From Jannaschia marina (GTDB taxonomy: Bacteria; Pseudomonadota; Alphaproteobacteria; Rhodobacterales; Rhodobacteraceae), in NCBI RefSeq assembly GCF_013404595.1, contig NZ_JABVAX010000003.1, positions 310,001 through 374,000 on the forward strand: a stretch of 64,000 nucleotides of DNA, given 5' to 3'. The position numbers and the translations under genes were made by a program. The notes beneath the pieces were generated by a model. The model did not search any database and was not told the DNA's origin. It saw only the letters and a program-made list of their open reading frames with translations. This document shows, in pieces, positions 35,259 through 43,459 of this stretch. How positions within the stretch are numbered: the stretch's first letter is position 1; each line of letters begins with the position of its first letter.

Positions 35259-36263
35259 ATGAAAAAGCTTACCTTCGCCACGATGACCGCGGCCGCGGCG
35301 TTGATGTCGACGGGTCCGGCGGCGCTGGCCGACGGTCACCTCGAGGAGATCACGGTCGCCTATTTCCTCGAGTGGCCGATGCCCATGCTCGCCGCCAAGA
35401 ACCGCGGCACCTATGACGAGGAACTCGGCGTCACGGTCAACTGGGTGAGCTTCGACACCGGGACCGCGATGTCGGCCGCCATGGCCGCCGGCGACGTGCA
35501 GCTGGCCGTGAGCCAGGGCGTGCCGCCCTTCGTCGTCGCCGCCTCCGCCGGTCAGGACCTGCAGGTCGTCGACGTGGCGGTCAGCTACTCGGAGAACGAC
35601 AACTGCGTCGCCGGGGCTGCCCTCGACGTGACCAAGGAGAACGCGGGCGACCTGTCGGGCACAAAGGTGGCCGTGCCGCTCGGCACCGCGGCGCACTACG
35701 GCTTCCTGCGCCAGGTCGACCACTTCGGCATCGACCTCGCCTCGCTCGAGGTCGTCGACATGGCTCCGCCGGAGGGTGCCGCGGCGCTCGCGCAGGGTGC
35801 GGTCGACTGGGCCTGCGGCTTCGGCGGCGGTCTGAACACCATGAAGGAGCATGGCAATGTCCTCCTGACCGGGGCCGAGAAGGAAGAGCTCGGCATCCTC
35901 GTGTTCGACGTGACCTCCGCGCCGGCCGAGTTCGTGGCCGAGAACCCGGAGCTCGTCGCCAAGTTCCTGAAGGTGACGGCCGACGCCAACGCCGAATGGG
36001 CCGAGACCCAGGACGAGGCCATGCTCGAGATCATCGCCCAAGAATCGGGCCAGGAGCTCGAGGCCGCGCGCGGCAACATCTCGACCTTCGCCTTCCCGAC
36101 GATCGAGGAACAGCTCTCGGAGACGTGGTTCGGCGGCAACGCGGCCACCTTCATGAAGGGCGTGGCGGACGTCTTCGTCGAGGCCGGGTCGATCCCGTCG
36201 GCGCTCGACAGCTACGAGGACGTCATCAACACCGGCCCGCTCACCGAAGCGAGCAACATGTAA
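35259..36263 (+). CDS. tauA: Taurine ABC transporter periplasmic binding protein
   Basis: A 334-residue SsuA/TauA-like binding protein that captures taurine in the periplasm. The Sec signal peptide MKKLTFATMTAAAALMSTGPAALA is probably cut after residue 24. The mature protein begins with EEITVAYFLEWPMPMLAAKN, the first ligand-binding loop of this family, and contains NWVSFDTGTAMSAAMAAGDVQLAVSQG and VPLGTAAHYGFLRQ. First gene of tauABC; a stable hairpin after its stop may make it the most abundant product. Specificity for taurine rests on the island context. Confidence 0.92.
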   Translation: MKKLTFATMTAAAALMSTGPAALADGHLEEITVAYFLEWPMPMLAAKNRGTYDEELGVTVNWVSFDTGTAMSAAMAAGDVQLAVSQGVPPFVVAASAGQDLQVVDVAVSYSENDNCVAGAALDVTKENAGDLSGTKVAVPLGTAAHYGFLRQVDHFGIDLASLEVVDMAPPEGAAALAQGAVDWACGFGGGLNTMKEHGNVLLTGAEKEELGILVFDVTSAPAEFVAENPELVAKFLKVTADANAEWAETQDEAMLEIIAQESGQELEAARGNISTFAFPTIEEQLSETWFGGNAATFMKGVADVFVEAGSIPSALDSYEDVINTGPLTEASNM

Positions 36264-36271
36264 GCGAAACG

Positions 36272-36295
36272 GGGGGCGGCCAAGGGGCCGCCCCC
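36272..36295 (+). terminator. Intercistronic hairpin between tauA and tauB
   Basis: 10-bp perfect arms GGGGGCGGCC/GGCCGCCCCC with a 4-nt loop, 9 nt after the tauA stop and 46 nt before tauB. There is no T-tract, so it probably acts as a partial terminator or mRNA-protecting structure that raises tauA over tauBC. Confidence 0.65.
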
Positions 36296-36341
36296 GACAC
36301 GTTACCAGGGCCGCGCACGAGACGGCCCGGAAGGGACATGA

Positions 36342-37145
36342 ATGACCGGATTGACGATCGACAACGTCTCGATGCGCTTCGACCTGCCCAACGGCTCGTT
36401 CGTGCAGGCGCTCAAGGACGTCTCTCTTGACCTCAAGAACGGCGAACTGATGTCGGTGCTCGGGCCTTCGGGCTGTGGCAAGACCACGCTCCTCAACATC
36501 GTCGCCGGCTTCCTCGCGCCCACGGAAGGCCAGATCGTGCTGAACGGTCACAAGGTTACCGGCCCCGACGCCGAACGTGGCATGGTGTTCCAGCAGGGCG
36601 CGCTTTTCGAGTGGATGAGCGTGCGCGAGAACGTGGAGTTCGGCCCCCGGATGAAGGGCACGCCCGTCTCCGAGCGGCGGCAGAGCGCCGACCATCTGCT
36701 GGAGATCACGGGTCTCAAGGACTTCAAGGACAAGGCAATCTACGAGCTTTCGGGCGGGATGCAGCAGCGCGTGGCGCTGGCCCGCTGCCTCGCCAACGAG
36801 CCCGACGTCATCCTGATGGACGAGCCGCTCGGCGCACTCGATGCGCTGACCCGCGAAAAGATGCAGGGCCTCGTTCTGAAGCTCTGGAAGGAGACGGGCA
36901 AGACGATCATCCTCATCACCCACTCCGTCGAGGAGGCCCTGCTCCTGGGCGAGCGGCTTCTGGTCATGGCGCCGCGACCCGGGCGCATCCACAAGGAATA
37001 TCGCCTGCCGTTCGCGGAACTGGGCGTGAACCAGGATCTGCGCGACGTGAAGAAACATCCCGAATTCGCCACCACCCGCGAAGAGATCCTGTCGATGATC
37101 TGGGAGATGGAGGAAGAAATCATGGGCCGGACGGAGGACGCCTGA
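36342..37145 (+). CDS. tauB: Taurine ABC transporter ATPase
   Basis: A 267-residue ATPase energising taurine import at the inner membrane. Walker A is GPSGCGKT at residues 41-48, the Q-loop MVFQQGALFEWMSV, the signature ELSGGMQQRVALARCLAN near 138-155, Walker B VILMDEPLGALDALTRE and the H-loop LITHSVEEALLLGERL. It ends 1 nt before tauC. The stretch FAELGVNQDLRDVKKHPEF near the C-terminus is the short tail usual in SsuB/TauB proteins. Confidence 0.93.
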   Translation: MTGLTIDNVSMRFDLPNGSFVQALKDVSLDLKNGELMSVLGPSGCGKTTLLNIVAGFLAPTEGQIVLNGHKVTGPDAERGMVFQQGALFEWMSVRENVEFGPRMKGTPVSERRQSADHLLEITGLKDFKDKAIYELSGGMQQRVALARCLANEPDVILMDEPLGALDALTREKMQGLVLKLWKETGKTIILITHSVEEALLLGERLLVMAPRPGRIHKEYRLPFAELGVNQDLRDVKKHPEFATTREEILSMIWEMEEEIMGRTEDA

Positions 37146-37146
37146 C

Positions 37147-38418
37147 ATGACCGGACTTCTGATCGTCGCGGTCTATGCCGCGCTCTTCGTCGGCTCGATG
37201 TTCGTGGTCAACCTGATCACCGCCAAGTCGAAGCCGAAGGATTTCACCTCGCTCAAGACCGTCACCTTCGGGGACGAGAGCGCGGTGCGCCCGAACCGCT
37301 GGGCCTCCGTCATCTCGGTGGTCGTGCTCTTCCTCATCTGGGGGGCGTTCACCGGTTCGGTCATCTCGCCCCTCCACGTTCCCGGCCCCTTCAAGGGCGA
37401 CACGAGCTTCACCTATACCGCGCAGAACGCCGCCGGAGAGACCGACGACGCCACCGTCACCGTGCGGGTGCACGAGGTCGGGGCCGACGTCGAGGATCCG
37501 GAGGTCGAGGAGGGCGACGGCTTCGCCCGGAACGATGCCGACCGGGTGGGCATCTACCGCTCCAAGATCGTGCGCCCCGAGCGCAACGACGAGGGCGGGG
37601 ATGCCGACGGCTACCAGATCGTCGCCATCGACGGTCAGCCCATCGGCCCGAACCAGAGCGTGAGCGTCGCCGACGGCCGGATCACGATGAATGACCGCGG
37701 CAGCCTCAACTTCGTCCCCTATCAGGGCTTCCAGATGCAGCCTCTCTACCTGCCGTCGCCGGAGCGCGTGGTCGAGGCGCTGACCGAGGTGGCGAGCGAG
37801 GGCTACCGCAACTTCACCCTGGTCGAGCACCTGGGCTGGTCTCTCTTCCGCGTGCTCGCGGGCTTCATCGTGGGGGCCATCATCGGAATCCCGCTCGGCT
37901 ATGCGATGGGCCTCAGCGACTGGTTCCGCGGCTGGTTCGACCCGATCGTGGAGTTCATGCGTCCCGTGCCGCCGCTGGCGCTCATTCCGCTCGTCATCAT
38001 CTGGTTCGGGATCGACGAGACCGGCAAGGTGGTGCTCCTCTTCCTCGCCGCGCTCTGGATCATGGCGATCGGGGCGAGGGCCGGGGTCTCTGGCGTGAAC
38101 ATCACCAAGGTCCACGCGGCCTATTCGCTCGGGGCCTCCAAGTGGCAGATCCTGCGCCACGTCATCATCCCGAACTCCCTGCCGGAGATCTTCACTGCGG
38201 CGCGCGTCGCGATGGGCGTCTGCTGGGGCACGGTGGTCGCCGCCGAACTGGTGGCGGCGAACGTCGGCGCGGGCATGATGATCACCACGGCCTCGAAGTT
38301 TCAGCAGACCTATATCGTGGTCATGGGGATCATCCTGATCGGGATCATCGGCTTCGGCATCGACATCCTGATGCGCAAGCTCGAAAACTGGCTCGTGCCC
38401 TGGAAGGGCCGCAGCTGA
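37147..38418 (+). CDS. tauC: Taurine ABC permease TauC with a large periplasmic insert
   Basis: A 423-residue permease, about 150 residues longer than typical TauC/SsuC. The C-terminal part from about 200 (LYLPSPERVVEALTEV) is a standard SsuC-type domain with EAA-loop VHAAYSLGASKWQILRHVIIPNSLPEIF near 320-347 and five helices. Before it are an extra helix at 1-24, a helix at 53-72 that corresponds to the normal first one, and then an insert of about 125 residues (75-199) with a beta-strand-rich, Ig/cadherin-like stretch FTYTAQNAAGETDDATVTVRV and many acidic residues. Topology places it in the periplasm, where TauA docks. Confidence 0.9.
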   Translation: MTGLLIVAVYAALFVGSMFVVNLITAKSKPKDFTSLKTVTFGDESAVRPNRWASVISVVVLFLIWGAFTGSVISPLHVPGPFKGDTSFTYTAQNAAGETDDATVTVRVHEVGADVEDPEVEEGDGFARNDADRVGIYRSKIVRPERNDEGGDADGYQIVAIDGQPIGPNQSVSVADGRITMNDRGSLNFVPYQGFQMQPLYLPSPERVVEALTEVASEGYRNFTLVEHLGWSLFRVLAGFIVGAIIGIPLGYAMGLSDWFRGWFDPIVEFMRPVPPLALIPLVIIWFGIDETGKVVLLFLAALWIMAIGARAGVSGVNITKVHAAYSLGASKWQILRHVIIPNSLPEIFTAARVAMGVCWGTVVAAELVAANVGAGMMITTASKFQQTYIVVMGIILIGIIGFGIDILMRKLENWLVPWKGRS

Positions 38419-38442
38419 CGGCGGAGCGTCGATGGACGAAAG

Positions 38443-38462
38443 GGGCGGCCTACGGGCCGCCC
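38443..38462. terminator. Terminator between tauC and the Slam gene
   Basis: 8-bp arms GGGCGGCC/GGCCGCCC with a 4-nt loop followed by TTCTTCGTTT, 24 nt after the tauC stop. The Slam-type gene ends on the other strand at 38472, so it may work for both. Confidence 0.75.
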
Positions 38463-38471
38463 TTCTTCGTT

Positions 38472-39707
38472 TCAGAACCGCCGCGTCAGCCCGAGGGAGA
38501 GGCGGTTGTTGTCGTAGTCATTGAGCGCGATCGAGCTCGCCTGCGTCTCGTGCCCGACTGTCAGGGTGGGCGCGAAGCCCCGCACCGCCAGTCGCGAGTG
38601 GCTAACCGTGAGCGAGACCTCGTCGCGCGTGTCGCGCTGCACGATCCCGAAGAGCGGCATGGGCGCGTCGCGCCAGGTCCGCGTGCGCGCACCCGTCAGC
38701 CCGAGTGTCAGACCGCCTGCGAAGCTGTGGAAAACACCGGCCGAGTGCCGCACGGCCGTGAAGCTCGACGCGGCAGAGGCGGCGTTGCGCCGCGTGACCG
38801 ACATTCCGACCGAAAGCCGCGTGGCGGGCGAGAGCGCGTGGATGTAGCGCAGGGTGCCCGTCGCATTCACGCCGTCGAGCCCGGGGTTCGCGCCGTAGGT
38901 CAGATCGTCGGCGGTGCCATTGAAGACGAGCGTGCCGCGCCGCCCGAGCGGTCGGCTATGCGCGAGCGTGAGCCCCGGCCCGGAGGCCAGCCCGGTGCCG
39001 TCGGCCCATTGCTCCGTCCAGCGCAGGCCGATGTCCGTCCGGCTCGCCCCCCGGATAAGCCGCAGCCGGGCACGGGGGCGAAGCGTGACGACATCGGCAA
39101 GGCGACCGGTGTTGAACTCCGCGCCGAGGCTGGCCCCGAACACGAGCGCCGTGCGTGCCGAAAGCGGCTGCTGCCGGTCGAGGCTTGCCTGTACGCGGAA
39201 TGCCTTGCCCGACTCGCCCGCGCCGGCGGCTCCGATCTCGATCGGGATGCCGTTGACGATCAGGAAACCGGTGGAGCCGCGCGCCGGGTTGCTCTCGGGC
39301 GCGAGGGCGAAGCCGAGCGATCCCTGCCACCCGGGGCGCAGGGGCAGCCCGGCCAGAAGCCCGTCGACGACGGCCCGTGTCTCGGGGGAGAGGCGGCCGC
39401 CCCGGGCGAGCGCGAAATGGTAACGCACCCGCGCTCCCTGACCGAGTTGCAGAAGCACGCTGGCCAGCTCGAGCCGCGCGACGGTATTGCCCGGATCGGC
39501 GCGCACGGCCTCCTCCAGCAGCGGGAGCGCGCCGGCGAGGTCGCCCGCCTCGACGCGGGCGGCGGCGTCGCTCAGGCGCGCATCCACGCCCTGCGCCGCT
39601 ACCGGATCGGCGAGTGTCAGGACAAGGAGCGCCGCGGCGAGCCAGCGGCGGAGCGGAGACCCGCCCCGGCGGCGCGGGGCCACCGGGGCGGATCGCAAGC
39701 GGGTCAC
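38472..39707 (-). CDS. Slam-type surface lipoprotein assembly modifier (outer-membrane translocator)
   Basis: A 411-residue protein with a signal sequence (SPLRRWLAAALLVLTLADPVAAQ), an N-terminal TPR segment (DARLSDAAARVEAGDLAGALPLLEEAVRADPGNTVARLEL in two helices pairs, roughly 42-120) and a C-terminal beta-barrel domain (DUF560) of alternating strands ending in the outer-membrane signature LSLGLTRRF. Slam proteins move specific lipoproteins across the outer membrane to the cell surface in Neisseria and relatives. The start is a GTG 1 nt after the stop of the lipoprotein gene, so the cargo and its translocator are coupled. The gene name is left open. Confidence 0.83.
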   Translation of the reverse strand: MTRLRSAPVAPRRRGGSPLRRWLAAALLVLTLADPVAAQGVDARLSDAAARVEAGDLAGALPLLEEAVRADPGNTVARLELASVLLQLGQGARVRYHFALARGGRLSPETRAVVDGLLAGLPLRPGWQGSLGFALAPESNPARGSTGFLIVNGIPIEIGAAGAGESGKAFRVQASLDRQQPLSARTALVFGASLGAEFNTGRLADVVTLRPRARLRLIRGASRTDIGLRWTEQWADGTGLASGPGLTLAHSRPLGRRGTLVFNGTADDLTYGANPGLDGVNATGTLRYIHALSPATRLSVGMSVTRRNAASAASSFTAVRHSAGVFHSFAGGLTLGLTGARTRTWRDAPMPLFGIVQRDTRDEVSLTVSHSRLAVRGFAPTLTVGHETQASSIALNDYDNNRLSLGLTRRF

Positions 39708-39708
39708 G

Positions 39709-40416
39709 TCAGCGTTCCACGTACCAGGTGCTGTCCTCGCCCGCGACGGCGGCAATCGTGCCATCGGGCAGGATGAACCGGCCGCCGGTGCCGCCGAACA
39801 TGCCGTCCTCATCGTCGGAGACACTCCCGGCGAGGAGCAGGTTGCTGTTGCCGCCGGCGGTCCCGCCCGCGACCTGCAGGTTGCCCGAGAGCGGCACGGT
39901 TACCGCACCGATCCGCTGGGAGGATGTCGTGCCGTTCGTGCCGCAGGTCGGCAGCCCGGGCGTGCCGCAGGTGGCCGAACGCAGGATGTTGTTCACGCCG
40001 GCCGTCTGGTCGACGTTGAGCGTGCCGTCCCAGGCGGTCGCGGTGCCCTCGACCTCGCCCTCAAAGTTCGACGCGGTGCCGGTGAAGGCCGGCCCGGCCT
40101 GGCCGTCGGTCCAGTCGGCGGTGAGTTGCAGGTCGCCGGTCGCGTGCCCGAGCGGGCTGTTCGAGCCGTCGGTGCTGCGCAGCTGCGCCTGAACCGATCC
40201 GTTGAAGGTGCCGCTGAAGCTCGTTGGCATCGAAGCCGTCGCCCCGTCGCGGCTCTCGGCCGTGAAGGCGGCGTTGTGCGTCGGGTCGCTCGTCCCCATG
40301 CCGCCGCCAGGCCCGCCGCCCGGGCCGCCGGCTCCGCCGCCGCTGCTGGTGTTGCAGGCCGCCAGAAGGGTCAGCGCTGCCGTGGCCGCACCGAGGCGGC
40401 AAAAGGTCGTCAACAT
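39709..40416 (-). CDS. Predicted Slam-dependent surface lipoprotein (TbpB-like barrel)
   Basis: A 235-residue lipoprotein: lipobox LTLLAACN with lipidated C21, then a Gly-rich linker (SSGGGAGGPGGGPGGGMG) and a single 8-stranded TbpB-like barrel domain with GTFNG, GTASNFEGEVEGTATAWDG and GSVSDDEDGMFGGTGGRFI. One disulfide is likely in ATCGTPGLPTCG. Cargo of the Slam protein encoded directly downstream. The ligand (heme, metal complex, host or algal factor) is not predictable. GAGGAG precedes the ATG. Divergent from the histidine kinase gene by 202 bp. Confidence 0.8.
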   Translation of the reverse strand: MLTTFCRLGAATAALTLLAACNTSSGGGAGGPGGGPGGGMGTSDPTHNAAFTAESRDGATASMPTSFSGTFNGSVQAQLRSTDGSNSPLGHATGDLQLTADWTDGQAGPAFTGTASNFEGEVEGTATAWDGTLNVDQTAGVNNILRSATCGTPGLPTCGTNGTTSSQRIGAVTVPLSGNLQVAGGTAGGNSNLLLAGSVSDDEDGMFGGTGGRFILPDGTIAAVAGEDSTWYVER

Positions 40417-40499
40417 CGTGGAAACTCCTCGTTACAGAACCGGGCTTCGCCGCGGACCGTTCCCGTCCGTCGACACCCGCCGGAAGGAAGCGCCTAAAA

Positions 40500-40527
40500 C
40501 CGAAAGGGGTGCGACCCCCTGTTTCGG
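40500..40527. promoter_or_regulatory. Structured element between lipoprotein and histidine-kinase genes
   Basis: A nested inverted repeat: inner GGGGT-GCG-ACCCC and outer CCGAAA/TTTCGG with a 3-nt bulge. It lies between two divergent genes, so it is not a normal terminator; it may be a binding site or a leader structure. Confidence 0.35.
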
Positions 40528-40618
40528 GGGGAGGCTGAAGGCGGGATCCGCGCGAAAGACTTGACCGGCGGGCCGGGATTGACGCCACATTGCCCAAAAC
40601 GGAACGGGACGTGTTGGA

Positions 40619-42805
40619 ATGAGTGACAGCGAGGCCGCGATCGACGGCACCGGCGGCGGGGCGATGGGGCCGAAGGCGATGTTTGCCGGTGTGGCGGCGA
40701 TCGCCGTGGCGGCCTTCGGGTTCGCCCTTTGGACGGCGCTCGCGCAGCCGTGGCTTGGTCTGGAGAAGGCGATCGGCGCGGAGGGCCCCGGCGTCGCGAT
40801 CCTCGGAACCGACCCGGGCGGACCGGCGGCCGACATCGCGGGAACCCGGATCCTGTCGGTCGAAGGATCGGGCGGTATCATCGAATTGACCGAGGCGGAT
40901 GCCCTCGAGGAGCCCGACGTCCTGCCGACGCGCGACGACATGCTGGCGCTCTACGCCCGGCAGGGGCAGGTGCATGACGCCCTGCGCGCGGGGCCCGTCA
41001 CGCTGACGACCGATTCCGGGGCCTTCGAGGTGACGGCCGCGCCCACGCGTCCGCTCGCCAGCCTGCCGGGCGTCTTCTGGATCCAGATGCTCGTCGGCCT
41101 CGCGCCCCTCCTGCTCGGCGGTTGGGTCGTCAGCCTGCGGCCCCGCGACCCGGCCGCCTGGCTCTTCATGTTCGCCGGTCTGGGCCTTACCTTCGTGGCG
41201 CTGCCGGCGGGGGTCTACTCGACCCGCGACCTCGCGCTGGCCGGGCCGGTGTTCCAGATCGGGTCGAACATGAACCTCTTCGGCTCGCTCCTCTTCGGGG
41301 CCTGCATGACGTCTCTCTTCCTGATCTATCCGCGGCGGATCGTCCCGCTCTGGGCGATCTGGGTCGCGCCCGCGGTCTTCTTCCTGTGGTTCCTCGGCAA
41401 TCCGCTCGGGGTCTGGGAGGGTCGGGCCACGGGCGGGCACCTGTCGACGGCGATCGAGATGCTGCTCATCCTCCTGGGTCTCGCCGCGCAGTTCTGGGTC
41501 ACCCGCAAGGATCCGAAGGATCGGGCCATCGTGCGATGGTTCGGGGCCTCGGTCGTCTTCGGCTGCGGCGGCTTCATCGCGCTGATGGCCGTACCGGGCG
41601 CCATGGGGCTGGAGCCGACGATCCGGCAGGGGCACGCCTTCCTGCTCTTCCTCTTCGTCTATCTGGGGCTCACGATCGGGGTGGCCCGCTACCGGATGTT
41701 CGACCTCGGAAACTGGTCTTTCAAACTGCTCTACTACGGGATCGGCGTGATCCTCCTCTTCGCCATCGACGCGGCGCTCATCTCTATCTTCGCCCTGGAC
41801 GCCGGGCCGGCGTTCAGCGCGGCGCTCCTTCTCGTGGTCGTACTCTACCTGCCGGCGCGGGATTTCCTGCGCACGCGCCTGCGCCCGCGCGTCTCGGAGA
41901 TCGACCTCGGCGATGCGACGGGTGCCGTGGCTCTCGCCACCACGCCCGCCGCACGGGAAGAGACGATGCGCAACCTCCTGCAGCGCGTCTTCGATCCGCT
42001 CGAGATCGAACGAGCGCCGGCCCCCGTGCAGGAGCCCGCGCTCGTCGACGAAGGCGTGGCGATGGACATGCCCGTCCACCCCGGAGAGCCAAGCCTGCGG
42101 ATGCTGTGGACAGGGGGAGGACGCAAGCTCTTCGCGCCCCGCGACCGCGCGCGCGCCGCGCGTCTACAGGAGACCATCGCCCGGCTCTCGGAACTTGCGC
42201 GCGACCACGACGCCGCCGTGCAGGCGGAGCGCACGCGCATCAACCGCGACGTCCACGACAACATCGGCGTGCAGCTTCTCGGCGCGCTCCATTCGGCCGA
42301 CGCCGACCGCAAGAACGCGCTGATCCGGCAGACGCTGACCGACCTGCGGGAGATCGTCTCGAACGTGAAATCTGCGGACGCGCCCCTGGTCGAGGTCGTC
42401 GCCGACCTGCGCGCCGAGGTGTCGGAGCTTTGCGACAGCGCCGAGGTCGCGCTCGATTGGTCCGACAACGACCTGCCGCAGGTGGAGCTGTCGGCCACCT
42501 ACGCTGGCGCGCTCCGAGCGATCCTGCGGGAGGCCACGGGCAACGCGCTGCGCCACGCCGGCGCGTCGCGCCTGTCGGTCGTCATCGCGGCTCCGGGCGA
42601 GACGATGCTGTCGCTCTCGGTGGCGGACGATGGCCGGGGGATCGCCGCCGATGCACCCCGCGGCAACGGGCTCGACAACCTCAAGCACCGGGCCGAGGCG
42701 CTCGGCGGCGCGTTCGCGCTGGAGCCGCGGGCGGAGGGCGGGACGCGCCTCGCCATCGAACTGCCGATCCTGCGGCCCACGCCGCTCGCCATGGCGGGGC
42801 GCTGA
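40619..42805 (+). CDS. Membrane histidine kinase with PDZ-like N-terminus and multi-helix sensor
   Basis: A 728-residue NarX/UhpB-type kinase. One helix at about 20-42 is followed by an extracytoplasmic region whose start (GPGVAILGTDPGGPAADIAGTRILSVEG, about 55-82) looks like a PDZ domain, then about seven helices between 155 and 425. The dimerisation/phosphoacceptor motif is ERTRINRDVHDNIGVQLLG with H546 (HisKA_3 type), and the ATPase shows LREATGNALRHAG and VADDGRGI. The response regulator follows after 3 nt. The ligand is unknown. Divergent from the surface lipoprotein/Slam pair, a possible target. Confidence 0.88.
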   Translation: MSDSEAAIDGTGGGAMGPKAMFAGVAAIAVAAFGFALWTALAQPWLGLEKAIGAEGPGVAILGTDPGGPAADIAGTRILSVEGSGGIIELTEADALEEPDVLPTRDDMLALYARQGQVHDALRAGPVTLTTDSGAFEVTAAPTRPLASLPGVFWIQMLVGLAPLLLGGWVVSLRPRDPAAWLFMFAGLGLTFVALPAGVYSTRDLALAGPVFQIGSNMNLFGSLLFGACMTSLFLIYPRRIVPLWAIWVAPAVFFLWFLGNPLGVWEGRATGGHLSTAIEMLLILLGLAAQFWVTRKDPKDRAIVRWFGASVVFGCGGFIALMAVPGAMGLEPTIRQGHAFLLFLFVYLGLTIGVARYRMFDLGNWSFKLLYYGIGVILLFAIDAALISIFALDAGPAFSAALLLVVVLYLPARDFLRTRLRPRVSEIDLGDATGAVALATTPAAREETMRNLLQRVFDPLEIERAPAPVQEPALVDEGVAMDMPVHPGEPSLRMLWTGGGRKLFAPRDRARAARLQETIARLSELARDHDAAVQAERTRINRDVHDNIGVQLLGALHSADADRKNALIRQTLTDLREIVSNVKSADAPLVEVVADLRAEVSELCDSAEVALDWSDNDLPQVELSATYAGALRAILREATGNALRHAGASRLSVVIAAPGETMLSLSVADDGRGIAADAPRGNGLDNLKHRAEALGGAFALEPRAEGGTRLAIELPILRPTPLAMAGR

Positions 42806-42808
42806 CCG

Positions 42809-43456
42809 ATGCGGCGGGCGCTCATCGTCGAGGATATCTCCGAGACGCGGGGCTGGCTCTCGGGCCTCGTCGTGCAGGCCTGGCCCGGCGTCGAGGTCGT
42901 GGAGGCCCCGACGCTCGCCCACGCCCGCCACACGCTGGGGCAGACCTTCGATCTCGGCCTAATCGACCTGAACCTGCCCGACGGCAGCGGCCTTGACCTG
43001 CTGCGCGAGATCAAGCGCTCGCAGCCCGGGATGCTCTGCGTCGTCACCACCGTCATGGCCGAGGATTCCACCGTCGTCTCCGCGCTCTCGGCGGGCGCGG
43101 ACGGCTATCTCCTGAAGGAGAACACGGCCGGCGTCCTTTCGCGGCAGCTCAAGCAGATCAGTCACGGGATGCCGGCGCTCTCGCCGTCGATCGCACGGCG
43201 CATCATGGATCATTTCCGCCTGACCGGCCCGGTGGCCGAGGAGGCGCGTCTGACCGATCGGGAGCGGGAGGTGCTCGCCCTTATCGCGCGGGGGCTGCGC
43301 AACGGAGAGGTGGCGAGCGAGCTCGGCCTCGCGGAAACGACGGTCGCGGGCTACATCAAGGCCGTCTATCGCAAGCTCGGCATCTCCAGCCGCGCCGAAG
43401 CGGCCTGGCACGCGACGCGCATGGGGCTGCACACGATCCCGCCGCGCAAGATGTGA
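42809..43456 (+). CDS. NarL/FixJ-family response regulator
   Basis: A 215-residue regulator, cognate to the kinase 3 nt upstream. Receiver domain 1-120 with phospho-acceptor D53 in GLIDLNLPDGSG and the conserved lysine in DGYLLKE near 103. LuxR-type HTH at about 145-205: LTDREREVLALIARGLRNGEVASELGLAETTVAGYIKAVYRKLGISSR. Both acidic residues of the pocket (E8, D9 in IVEDISE) are present. Targets unknown. It ends 3 nt before the convergent MFS gene. Confidence 0.92.
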   Translation: MRRALIVEDISETRGWLSGLVVQAWPGVEVVEAPTLAHARHTLGQTFDLGLIDLNLPDGSGLDLLREIKRSQPGMLCVVTTVMAEDSTVVSALSAGADGYLLKENTAGVLSRQLKQISHGMPALSPSIARRIMDHFRLTGPVAEEARLTDREREVLALIARGLRNGEVASELGLAETTVAGYIKAVYRKLGISSRAEAAWHATRMGLHTIPPRKM

Positions 43457-43459
43457 GGG

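Noticed and set aside
34849..35262. A 137-codon plus-strand frame before tauA
   Set aside because: No Shine-Dalgarno, no motif, atypical composition, and its end overlaps the tauA start; treated as intergenic.
34719..37148. An 809-codon minus-strand frame across tauA and tauB
   Set aside because: Antisense shadow; composition is His/Arg/Asp-rich and it covers two well-identified genes.
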